Source: Fluviispira multicolorata
GTDB lineage: Bacteria > Bdellovibrionota_B > Oligoflexia > Silvanigrellales > Silvanigrellaceae
NCBI RefSeq assembly: GCF_009208585.1
Contig: NZ_WFLN01000004.1
Span: forward strand, 1-64,000
Length of the DNA: 64,000 nt
Reading direction: 5' to 3'
A program made the translations under genes and the position numbers. Numbering within the stretch: position 1 is the stretch's first letter; each line of letters starts with the position of its first letter. Shown here piece after piece: positions 14,737 to 22,966 of this stretch. A model generated the notes under the pieces. The model worked only from the letters and a program-made list of their open reading frames with translations, ran no database searches and was not told the origin of the DNA.

Positions 14737-15729
14737 TTATTTATCAAATGAAAAGGTCGGAACTTTGCCTAAAAAGTCAAGAATAAGTTTTAACGAACAC
14801 TCTTCGGGCAAACTAATATGCACGGAGTCACCAAAACCTAGGTGAGTGCAAAAATCAGGACCATCGACACAGACTAAGCCCTGTCGCATTCTCGAAAAAA
14901 AAGAGAGTGAATTTTTATCGCCATTTAACGTGAACTTTTTCATTTTTAGAACCTCATGGCGAGGATTATAAGGCTCTCTCACTGCGACATGAATTTCTTT
15001 AGAATTTATATCAGATTTCTTAAATCCATATGCCGAAATTGCTGCAGTGCTTCCTGCAGCTGAGGCAACCCAAAGTCCGCTTGAAAGCTGTTTTTCAGAC
15101 TCAATTTCTTTCATACCATTTTCAGCACAAACGGAAATTTGGTAACGGCTGGTTGCTGCTGGGTGTCTATTACAAAGTAAAACATCATTTAAGGCCAAGG
15201 GAAGATTTTGTTTATGTGATGTTTCAATTTTTAATCTGCGAATTGATTTTGTTTTAAATTCATTATTTACAAAACACTCTATTGCTTTATCAATATATTT
15301 TGGACTAATAGGGCACAAATGTCCTACCGAATGTTCGGGGCAAGAATTGATTCCAAGCAAAATAATATCTGCTCCAAGATGATGACTTGCGTGTAGAAGT
15401 GTTCCATCACCTCCGAGCGAAATGACAAGTTTTCGATTCGGGCGCAGTCCTGATTGAGAGCAATTCTCATTAAAGAAACAGATATTATTTTGTGCAATTT
15501 CATCTAAGTTAAATATTTTATACGTCAATGAATGTTTTTCTAAGCTCTCTACTAATGTTTTTCGACTTTTCAAATGCTCTTCATGTGCAAAACGAAGGGG
15601 CTGATGGGTCTGTCCATCCCGTTCTAAGTAGTCAAAAAAGTCAACATTTAAAGGTCTTTGCGTATAGCGTTCCCATGTTGTTTGTTTTTGGACAATATAG
15701 ACATCAACTTCACTTTGCAAAATGATCAC
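14737..15729 (-). CDS. nadK: NAD kinase
   Basis: The product phosphorylates NAD to NADP using ATP. Diagnostic features are LVISLGGDGTLLHASHHL (the GGDGT motif, near residue 105), a DVLLCNRHPAATSRYQI segment (the NE/D-type substrate site) and SGLWVASAAGSTAAISAYG, a Gly-rich motif shared by the family. It has about 330 residues, slightly above the usual 290, with an extra N-terminal stretch. The frame opens at GTG 15729; a TTG at 15720 has a better spaced GAGGTGA. It lies 48 nt upstream of nuoB in the same direction, so NADP supply and electron transfer genes appear linked. Well supported. Confidence 0.9.
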   Translation of the reverse strand: MIILQSEVDVYIVQKQTTWERYTQRPLNVDFFDYLERDGQTHQPLRFAHEEHLKSRKTLVESLEKHSLTYKIFNLDEIAQNNICFFNENCSQSGLRPNRKLVISLGGDGTLLHASHHLGADIILLGINSCPEHSVGHLCPISPKYIDKAIECFVNNEFKTKSIRRLKIETSHKQNLPLALNDVLLCNRHPAATSRYQISVCAENGMKEIESEKQLSSGLWVASAAGSTAAISAYGFKKSDINSKEIHVAVREPYNPRHEVLKMKKFTLNGDKNSLSFFSRMRQGLVCVDGPDFCTHLGFGDSVHISLPEECSLKLILDFLGKVPTFSFDK

Positions 15730-15780
15730 CTCTTAAAGTGGCGAAAACTGCTTTATTATTTTTCATGGAATAACTCAAAC

Positions 15781-17328
15781 TCAATTTAACAAAGCAGTGT
15801 TTATTTTGATGCTACCATCTTTTTCATATTTTTTAGTTAGTGACTGTTGAACGCTCTTTACAAACTCTTGAGTTGTACTAGATAGTATTTGATTTTTAAT
15901 TGTTTGAACCAGTTCAGGAGTCAAAGAATGAGCGGATGATTTTGACACCAACTTGATAATTGCTTTTTTTGCACCAAAACTCAGAATTTTTGGTACTGTG
16001 TCTCCTGGGTTTTTTAAAGAAAATATATTAGCTGCAAGTTCTTCAGTCATACCAAGCTCAACAATATATGATTCAGAGACTTTATAAGGCTTATTTAGAT
16101 ATTGCCAGGTGATATTATTTTCTGACATAATTTTATTTAAATTAGAAATATTCTTTGCAGCAATAACTTCATTAATATTTTTTTGTAATTCATTTTCAAT
16201 TGAACTTTGTACTTGAGGACTGACTAGTTGTTCTGCCAGTTGATATTTAACATCATCAAATTTTTTAGAAACAGCTGGTTTTGTATCAACATATTTAAAT
16301 AATCGAAGTCCAAATGGAGTTTCAATAATGTGGGATAACGGTTTAGCTGCATTTAATGTTAATAAAGTTTTCATAGATTCTTTATCAATACGTGTGTCAT
16401 CGACAAACCCAATGTCGCCTTTATTACTTTTTGCAATGACATCATCGTTCATTTCAGTTGCAAGTTTAGAAAAGTCAGCACCGGATTTTAACTTTGTTTC
16501 AATTTGTTTAGCAAGAGCTGTTGCTTCATCTTTTGTACGTTTAAGTGCATCACCTTGTGCTCTTTGCGCTGTTTTGTATGAGATTAAAATTGAAAGTGGT
16601 TTAACTTGAGCTTTTTGTTGATATTGATTTTTTGTATTTTCAAAAAGGGTTGTTAAATTTGCTAAGTTTGTTTTGTCTTCAACATATTTGTGGGATGCTT
16701 CAGATATTTTCTTTTTTAGAAAAGAATCTGATGGTGCAATAACAGCATATTGTAATTTGAATTCTGAATTTTTAATTTGATTTTCAACTTCAAGAAGTTT
16801 TCCAGGCAATACAATAGGCATATAAATGAGATTATGAATTTTTTGAATTTCTATTTGTTGCTTTAAATACGAATAAAAATAGGACTCTGTCATTTGCTGT
16901 TGACTTATATATTGTTTTAATAATTGAATATCAAATTGTTGTGTTTGAGGATTCTGAAAAATTGGAACATTTTTAATAAGCGATGCAATTTCAGATTGAT
17001 CAACAGTCCACCCTATTTTTTTCGCTTGTTCGTTGAGAATTTTTTGTTGAATCAACTGATTGATAATTTGTTGAGCAACAGCTTTTTTTTGCTCGGGTGG
17101 AGTGGAATTGGAAAGTCCTTGAGCGGACATTGCAGTTGAAAATTGCTGAAGGTCGATTTTTTCAGAGCCGACTTTAGCAATTGTATTTGGATCAAGACCT
17201 GATAAATTACCTGGGTTTAAACTACCAAATCCCGTGAAAACGAATGCAGCACAGGCAAATACAATGACAATGCCAAATACGAGTGACTTGGTGCTAACCG
17301 ATGAAAAAACTTTAGTATTCAGACGCAC
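15781..17328 (-). CDS. ppiD: Membrane-anchored PpiD/SurA-like peptidyl-prolyl isomerase chaperone
   Basis: The 515-residue product starts at a GTG with GAGGAG seven bases upstream. A single N-terminal membrane segment (about residues 14-36, SLVFGIVIVFACAAFVF) anchors it in the inner membrane. A SurA-N-type helical chaperone domain (about 40-190) follows, then a parvulin PPIase domain (about 225-345, with ISYKTAQRAQGDAL, FSKLATEMND, KGDIGFVDD and PFGLRLFKYVDTK). This is the PpiD architecture, which helps fold newly exported proteins at the translocon. It is somewhat shorter than E. coli PpiD (about 620). It leads a minus-strand run with NAD kinase, nuoB and a response regulator. Confidence 0.85.
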   Translation of the reverse strand: MRLNTKVFSSVSTKSLVFGIVIVFACAAFVFTGFGSLNPGNLSGLDPNTIAKVGSEKIDLQQFSTAMSAQGLSNSTPPEQKKAVAQQIINQLIQQKILNEQAKKIGWTVDQSEIASLIKNVPIFQNPQTQQFDIQLLKQYISQQQMTESYFYSYLKQQIEIQKIHNLIYMPIVLPGKLLEVENQIKNSEFKLQYAVIAPSDSFLKKKISEASHKYVEDKTNLANLTTLFENTKNQYQQKAQVKPLSILISYKTAQRAQGDALKRTKDEATALAKQIETKLKSGADFSKLATEMNDDVIAKSNKGDIGFVDDTRIDKESMKTLLTLNAAKPLSHIIETPFGLRLFKYVDTKPAVSKKFDDVKYQLAEQLVSPQVQSSIENELQKNINEVIAAKNISNLNKIMSENNITWQYLNKPYKVSESYIVELGMTEELAANIFSLKNPGDTVPKILSFGAKKAIIKLVSKSSAHSLTPELVQTIKNQILSSTTQEFVKSVQQSLTKKYEKDGSIKINTALLN

Positions 17329-17499
17329 AGTGAACTCCTCTACAAAAAACCGTCAACATTATCTCGCATTTTTTGCGGATAATTTCAAACTTTACAAGAT
17401 ATGAACTTTATTTTCCAAAGAAAAAGACTTAGAATTTTACAAGATACATAAAATCGCTATAATTGCTTTTAAATTAGACATAAAAATTATGGGTTGAAA

Positions 17500-18399
17500 A
17501 TGCTACAATTTCGCCGCTATGGATTTTGGTTAGTTGCAGTTATTGCTTTGATTTTTACTATGTTCTTTTTTTCAACGGCTCATACATCAAAAAAAGAACT
17601 GAGTATTCTCGAGAAATTTGTCTATACAATCAGTAAACCTATTGAAATGATATTTTTATCAACAAGTCATTTTATTTACTCTTCTTATCATTCTTACATA
17701 GATTTAAAAAATGCACGCAATGAAGTAGATGAATTGCAAAGAGCAAATTCGGAGCTCAAAGTTAAAATCAAAACTCTTGATGATATTGTTCTTGAAAACA
17801 ATAGATTGAGAAAATTACTCAATCTGACAGAAAGAACATCTGTTAAATTTGTAACCTGTGAAGTTACGGGCTCTGATCCTTCATTCATTTATAAAAATGT
17901 TAGAATTAATCAAGGAACTCAATCTGGTATACAACATGGTATGGGAGTTGTTGCTGAGGAAGGGGTCGTTGGTGTTGTCATGCGGGTTGGGGTCAGTCAC
18001 TCGGATATTCTCTTAATTATCGACCCAAACAGCAACTTAGATGTGATAGTTTCACGCAATAGAAGAAGGGGAGTGTTACAAGGTGGGCTCGCTAATTTAT
18101 TACAGTTTAAATATTTAGAGCGTGGGAGCAGCATTTTAGTCGGTGATGAAATAGTCACCAGTGGACTGACAGGTTCTTTTCCCAGTGGAATACTTGTTGG
18201 GAAAGTTTCTAATATAAAAATTGGATCTGACGGAGTGACACAAATAGTAGAAGTGCGCCCTGAAGTTGGTTTCGCCGATCTATCAGAAGCTTTGGTTCTT
18301 TTAAATCCAAATAGAGAAGTAGATGTTATTCGTAAAGTTGGTGGCGTTGAATGGATGAAGAAACTTTTAGAGTCAAATACGGAGAAATCCGGTGGCTAA
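17500..18399 (+). CDS. mreC: Rod shape-determining protein MreC
   Basis: The 299-residue protein has an N-terminal membrane segment (about 7-27), a coiled coil (about 60-105, ...DLKNARNEVDELQRANSELKV) and the two-lobed beta domain typical of MreC (FVTCEVTGSDPSFIYKNVRI, GMGVVAEEGVVGVVMRVG, SNLDVIVSRNRRRGVLQG, EIVTSGLTGSFPSGILVGKV). It scaffolds the elongasome in the periplasm. The ATG at 17500 is preferred over the TTG at 17494, although neither has a strong ribosome-binding site. Its 3' end overlaps mreD by 8 bp, so the pair is translationally coupled. No mreB lies upstream; the neighbour there is divergent. Confidence 0.95.
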   Translation: MLQFRRYGFWLVAVIALIFTMFFFSTAHTSKKELSILEKFVYTISKPIEMIFLSTSHFIYSSYHSYIDLKNARNEVDELQRANSELKVKIKTLDDIVLENNRLRKLLNLTERTSVKFVTCEVTGSDPSFIYKNVRINQGTQSGIQHGMGVVAEEGVVGVVMRVGVSHSDILLIIDPNSNLDVIVSRNRRRGVLQGGLANLLQFKYLERGSSILVGDEIVTSGLTGSFPSGILVGKVSNIKIGSDGVTQIVEVRPEVGFADLSEALVLLNPNREVDVIRKVGGVEWMKKLLESNTEKSGG

Positions 18400-18940
18400 T
18401 GTTAATCTTTTAAGAAGCAAAACAGCGCATTTTATTTTTTCACTTTTAATTCTTATCGTTTTTATTTATTTCCAATCCTGTTTATTAGCACAATTATCGT
18501 CGCCTTGGTTTTATATTGATGTTGTCAGTATTGTTGTTATTTACATGTGTATAGAACATTTTCTTTTTCTTTCTATTATAAAAATCCTTTTTGCTGCATT
18601 GCTCATGCAAATTTCATCTGCTGCTCCTTCTGGATTTTATATAATGTATTTCTTATTAGTTTTGGTTTTTTCAAATCTACTTTCAAGGATATTTGTAATT
18701 ACAAGCTTTTTAGGGCAAATATTTATTTTCTTATCATTATTTATTTTAAAATATTTACTATTTTATTTTACAATATCTCCAAGAGGATTTTCAACATTTT
18801 TATCTTTAATCTCTGCATCATGGCAGGGTTTTTTTGTAACAATAATTGTATCATTGCCTATTTTTAGATTACTAATTTATATAGATTCATTTTTTGAGTA
18901 TATTCCTTCGCATGAAAAAAAGAAAATCAATGAGATTTAA
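18392..18940 (+). CDS. mreD: Rod shape-determining protein MreD
   Basis: The 182-residue protein is almost entirely hydrophobic, with about five or six membrane segments, which fits MreD, the membrane subunit of the elongasome that binds MreC. The start is a GTG at 18392 that overlaps the mreC stop, preceded by GGAG. Identification rests on topology, length and position between mreC and the PBP2 gene, since MreD sequences diverge greatly. Confidence 0.9.
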   Translation: MANVNLLRSKTAHFIFSLLILIVFIYFQSCLLAQLSSPWFYIDVVSIVVIYMCIEHFLFLSIIKILFAALLMQISSAAPSGFYIMYFLLVLVFSNLLSRIFVITSFLGQIFIFLSLFILKYLLFYFTISPRGFSTFLSLISASWQGFFVTIIVSLPIFRLLIYIDSFFEYIPSHEKKKINEI

Positions 18941-18968
18941 ATGCGTTTGATGTTTTGGAGAGAATGTA

Positions 18969-20972
18969 ATGGCAGAAAATCGATCAAAACAAGAATCGGT
19001 TTCAGATCCGAAACGGAGAAATATTATTGTTTCCTGTTTTTTAGGTATTACCGCAGCAATAACTGCAAGACTTTGGTATTTACAAATTATTAAGGGTTCC
19101 GATTTCTCAGTCGCATCTGCACGCAATCGTGTGAGAGAAATTACAAGACCAGCGCCAAGAGGTCTTGTTTACGATAGGCAGAGTCGCATTTTACTGTCAA
19201 ATCGGCTTTTTTTTGATCTCATCGTAATTCCTCAGTATTTGCAGAATAAAGGAAAAACATTATCAATTGTTTCCGATTTATTTCATATTCCAGTTAATCA
19301 AATTGAAAGAAAACTGGTTGAGTCACAAGCAAACCCAAAGTTTGTTCCAGTTAGAATAAAAAGAAATTTATCATTACATGAAGTGGCAACACTTGAGTCA
19401 AATAAATTCTTTTTACCTGGGGTAGACGTAGATTCAGCCCCTCGTCGAGATTACTTAGGAAATGAATCAGCTCATTTATTTGGATATTTGGGAGAAGTAA
19501 CATCTAAAGAATTGGATATTTTGAATTCACAAGTCTCAAATTATCAATATCGTGTGGGATCAATTATTGGAAAAGCAGGAATTGAAAGAAAATATGAGAG
19601 ATATTTACGTGGAGGTGAAGGTCGTGAAGCATTGTTGGTTGATGCTCTTGGACGATTACAACCAGATTCTTCTTCAGATATTTCAATAAATTTAAGTCGT
19701 GCAGCACAAAGAGGAAATGATGTTTATTTAACTATTGATTCAGAGCTACAAGCAGTAGCAACTGAAGCGTTTAGAAATAAAAACGGATCTGTCTGTGCAA
19801 TTGATCCACGTAATGGTGAAATTCTTGTTTATTTATCTAACCCAAATTATAAACTTTCTATGTACCAAGATGGTTTGACTATGGAAGATTGGCAAACCCT
19901 TCGAGCAAATCCTTTTAAACCTCTCCTAGATAAAGTAACTGGTGGCGCATATCCTCCAGGATCAACTTTTAAAATAATGGTTGCAATAGCAGCTCTTGAA
20001 GAGGGAGTTATTACTCCCGATCGAAAATACAATTGTCCAGGTTTTTTTGTCTTGGGCAATGGGCGCTGGAAGTGTTGGAAACACACAGGGCATGGTTCTG
20101 TTAACTTAGAAAATGCTTTAAAATTAAGTTGTGATGTCTTTTTTTATAATATTGGAAATTTATTAGGAATTGATCGTATTTCAAAATGGGGAAGATTGTT
20201 TGGTTTAGGTGAGAGAACAGGTCTTGATTTAAACATGGAATTGCCTGGGATTTCTCCTTCGACAGAATGGAAACTCAGAACAAAAGGGTTGCCATGGTTG
20301 AGCGGTGATACAATTAATGCATCCATAGGACAAGGTTTTAATTTATGCACTCCTATTCAAATATTAAATGCATTTGCTGCAATGGGGAATGGTGGGAAAC
20401 TATATAAACCACATTTTTTAAAGAAAATAGTAGACAATCAAGGAAAAATTATTTTTGAAGAGCGTCAAACTTTAATAAGAGAAATAAAACTAAATCCAGC
20501 AAATATCGCTGTGATTAAAAAAGGACTTTATGAGGTTGTGCACTCTGCTGAAGGCACAGCAAAAAAAGCAAGAGTTCCTGGCTTTACTGTGTCTGGAAAA
20601 ACAGGAACAGCACAAACATCTGCATTAAAATTCACAAAAGGAGTCAATCAAGAAGATATTGCTTTTCGAGCTCTTGATCATGCATGGTTTGCTTCCTACA
20701 GTCCAAGTGATGTCCCAGAAATAGCAGTTGTTGTTTTTAGTGAATATGATGGAGGAGGCGGTGGAGCCAATGCTGCTCCAATTGCGCAACAGATTATTGA
20801 AGCATTTTGGCGGAAAAAATTTCCTGAAAAATTTGTAGGTTCAAGCAAAACAGCCATGTCAACTCACATGCCAAATGGTGCAAGAGATGGGGTGTCACAA
20901 GATGACGTTATTGAAATGCATGACGATAATAACGAAACAGAGCCCGTAAATATTCCTGATGAATTGAGGTAA
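18969..20972 (+). CDS. mrdA: Penicillin-binding protein 2 (peptidoglycan transpeptidase of the elongasome)
   Basis: The 667-residue product has an N-terminal membrane anchor (about 20-40), a PBP dimerisation region containing RPAPRGLVYDRQSRIL (60-75), and a transpeptidase domain. Catalytic motifs are present: S332-T-F-K335 in YPPGSTFKIM, S-C-D in LKLSCDVFFYN (as in many PBP2 proteins), and K-T-G in VSGKTGTAQT. It cross-links wall peptides during side-wall growth and works with RodA, encoded next. A GGAG motif precedes the ATG. The C-terminal 40 residues are an acidic, probably disordered tail. Well supported. Confidence 0.96.
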   Translation: MAENRSKQESVSDPKRRNIIVSCFLGITAAITARLWYLQIIKGSDFSVASARNRVREITRPAPRGLVYDRQSRILLSNRLFFDLIVIPQYLQNKGKTLSIVSDLFHIPVNQIERKLVESQANPKFVPVRIKRNLSLHEVATLESNKFFLPGVDVDSAPRRDYLGNESAHLFGYLGEVTSKELDILNSQVSNYQYRVGSIIGKAGIERKYERYLRGGEGREALLVDALGRLQPDSSSDISINLSRAAQRGNDVYLTIDSELQAVATEAFRNKNGSVCAIDPRNGEILVYLSNPNYKLSMYQDGLTMEDWQTLRANPFKPLLDKVTGGAYPPGSTFKIMVAIAALEEGVITPDRKYNCPGFFVLGNGRWKCWKHTGHGSVNLENALKLSCDVFFYNIGNLLGIDRISKWGRLFGLGERTGLDLNMELPGISPSTEWKLRTKGLPWLSGDTINASIGQGFNLCTPIQILNAFAAMGNGGKLYKPHFLKKIVDNQGKIIFEERQTLIREIKLNPANIAVIKKGLYEVVHSAEGTAKKARVPGFTVSGKTGTAQTSALKFTKGVNQEDIAFRALDHAWFASYSPSDVPEIAVVVFSEYDGGGGGANAAPIAQQIIEAFWRKKFPEKFVGSSKTAMSTHMPNGARDGVSQDDVIEMHDDNNETEPVNIPDELR

Positions 20973-20979
20973 TGGCGGT

Positions 20980-22101
20980 ATGGTTTTACTTTCTTTATTG
21001 CGCGATAAATTTAAAGGAATGCCTTGGGGTATTATTTTAACAGCGTACGCCATTATCTTAATTGGTTTATATAATTTATACAGTGCGACAAATGCAACAG
21101 TAAATTCAATGCGTTTTTATGATCAAATAACTTTTATTTTATTAGGAACTTTAGCAGCTATTTTTTGGGGTGTTTTTTTAGAGTTAAAAAGCATTGAGCG
21201 GCTAAGCCTTCTTGGATATATTCTTGTCTGCATAATGCTTTTTTCTGTCGATATTTTTGGACGCAGTGCAAAAGGTGCAGAGCGTTGGCTTGTGCTTGGA
21301 CCAATTCGCTTGCAACCCAGTGAATTTGCAAAATTTGTAATTATTTTAATGGTTGCACAAAGTTTTAATATGATGAAAGGTTTTTCAGAGTTTTCTTTGC
21401 TGAGTTTATGGCGACAGATCTTATTTATTGCTTTGCCATTTTTATTAATTCTTGCACAACCTGATCTTGGAACCGCAAGTCTTGTTTTATTAATTTCAGG
21501 TTTACAAATAGCAACAATTAAAGTTCGAGGAAAAAGTATTTTAACTTTATTTATCATTGTTATCTCATTTATTATTTTAGCATGGAATTTTGTTTTATAT
21601 GATTATCAAAAGCAAAGGGTTTTAACTTTTATTAATCCAATGCTTGATCCGCGTGGATCGGGCTATCACTCCATTCAAAGTATGATTGCGGTTGGAAGTG
21701 GTGGTCTGTGGGGACAGGGGTTTGGTCAAGGAACTCAAGCACGACTCAATTTCTTACCAGAACGGCATACGGACTTTGCCTTTTCTGTTTGGGCTGAAGA
21801 ACATGGTTTTGTGGGGTGTATTCTCCTTATTTTCTTATTTTCTGCTCTTATTATTCAGATTTTTCAGTCTGCCGATCGTGCACGTGATTCCTTTTCTGCA
21901 TTGGTTTCGGTTGGGGTTGGAGGTTTTTTCCTCTTTCATTTTATAATAAATATTAGCATGGTTTTAGGTGTATTTCCAGTCGTTGGAGTTCCTCTTTCTT
22001 TTTTTAGCTATGGAGGAACTCACATGATTACAGCAATGAGTTGCATTGGTCTTATTGTTGCCGTAGAACGAAAGAGGCATTTATCGACAACTTCTTTCTA
22101 G
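20980..22101 (+). CDS. rodA: Peptidoglycan glycosyltransferase RodA
   Basis: The 373-residue polytopic SEDS protein contains the family landmarks: ILIGLYNLYSAT near the N-terminus, GAERWLVLGPIRLQPSEFAKF, LAQPDLGTASLVLL, GSGGLWGQGFGQGTQARLNFLPERHTDFAFSVWAEEHG and a final PLSFFSYGGTHM. The Asp-containing QPDLGTA loop is part of the polymerase site. It polymerises glycan strands with PBP2, which lies 7 nt upstream. Ten or so membrane segments can be recognised. Very well supported. Confidence 0.97.
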   Translation: MVLLSLLRDKFKGMPWGIILTAYAIILIGLYNLYSATNATVNSMRFYDQITFILLGTLAAIFWGVFLELKSIERLSLLGYILVCIMLFSVDIFGRSAKGAERWLVLGPIRLQPSEFAKFVIILMVAQSFNMMKGFSEFSLLSLWRQILFIALPFLLILAQPDLGTASLVLLISGLQIATIKVRGKSILTLFIIVISFIILAWNFVLYDYQKQRVLTFINPMLDPRGSGYHSIQSMIAVGSGGLWGQGFGQGTQARLNFLPERHTDFAFSVWAEEHGFVGCILLIFLFSALIIQIFQSADRARDSFSALVSVGVGGFFLFHFIINISMVLGVFPVVGVPLSFFSYGGTHMITAMSCIGLIVAVERKRHLSTTSF

Positions 22102-22111
22102 GAGTAAACTG

Positions 22112-22330
22112 TTGTCAAAAAAATCGGACAAAACTAAATTCAGGATAATTGTATTTATTCTTGGCAGTTTCATCGTGAGTTGTGTATGTGTAATTATTTT
22201 TCTTTTTGCTACTTCATATGAACAAAAAGAAAATATAATAACAGCTCCATTACAAGGTGACTTAAAAATTGAAGATTCTTCTGAGCAATTAAAAAGTAAC
22301 AGACAAGAAACAGAAGTTAAGACGAAATAA
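22112..22330 (+). CDS. Small single-span membrane protein of unknown function
   Basis: The 72-residue product starts at a TTG with TAGGAG seven bases upstream. A short basic head (MSKKSDKTKFR) precedes one membrane helix (about 12-34), after which an acidic, polar tail should lie in the periplasm. No family is recognised. It lies 10 nt after rodA and 24 nt before ruvC on the same strand, so it is probably made with the elongasome genes and might be an accessory subunit; that is inference. Confidence 0.6.
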   Translation: MSKKSDKTKFRIIVFILGSFIVSCVCVIIFLFATSYEQKENIITAPLQGDLKIEDSSEQLKSNRQETEVKTK

Positions 22331-22354
22331 TATGCTTATGAAAATACATTTCTC

Positions 22355-22966
22355 ATGCGTATAATTGGTATTGACCCAGGCACTCGAATTGCAGGCTATG
22401 GAGTCGTAGACTTATCTGAACAAAAAAATTTAAAGGCCATTGCTGCAGGTGCATGGAAATTAGATGCACAAAAAGAACTCCCCCCTCGATTGGCAACTTT
22501 AGCAATAGAGTTTAGAAGGGTTGTAGAAACTTATAAGCCGAGTCATATATGCCTTGAACTTTCTTTTTTAGCTGATAACCCAAGAACGGCTTTATTTTTA
22601 GGACATGCGCGTGGGGTTATTTTGTCTGAAGCTCATCAATTGGGACTTGTAATTTCAGAAATCAGCGCCACCTCAGCTAAAAAAATAATCTCAGGTAATG
22701 GAAGAGCTGAAAAATCAGCTATTGCAAAAATAATGTCTTCCATGCTCGGATTTAATTTTGTTAATTTACCTTACGATGCCACTGATGCATTGGCAATTGC
22801 CTGTGCGGATGCTATGCGCAATCGAAATTCTTCTTTTGCAAATTCATCTGTTACTTTAGAGTCAAATTCAAGTTCAAATGAAAATATTTTAATCGATTGG
22901 CAGAAAAAAAGAAAAAAAGGGAGAATTCATCTTTCTAACTTTGCTTCTCTTTTAAAGGCAAAATAA
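22355..22966 (+). CDS. ruvC: Crossover junction endodeoxyribonuclease RuvC
   Basis: RuvC resolves Holliday junctions. The 203-residue product keeps the four acidic metal ligands: D7 in MRIIGIDPGT, E68 in HICLELSFLADN, and D141/D144 in LPYDATDALAIA. The family segment NPRTALFLGHARGVIL is also present. A tail of about 40 extra residues rich in Ser, Asn and Lys follows the catalytic core. No ruvA or ruvB is adjacent. Its 3' end overlaps the convergent aminopeptidase gene by 32 bp. Well supported. Confidence 0.96.
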   Translation: MRIIGIDPGTRIAGYGVVDLSEQKNLKAIAAGAWKLDAQKELPPRLATLAIEFRRVVETYKPSHICLELSFLADNPRTALFLGHARGVILSEAHQLGLVISEISATSAKKIISGNGRAEKSAIAKIMSSMLGFNFVNLPYDATDALAIACADAMRNRNSSFANSSVTLESNSSSNENILIDWQKKRKKGRIHLSNFASLLKAK

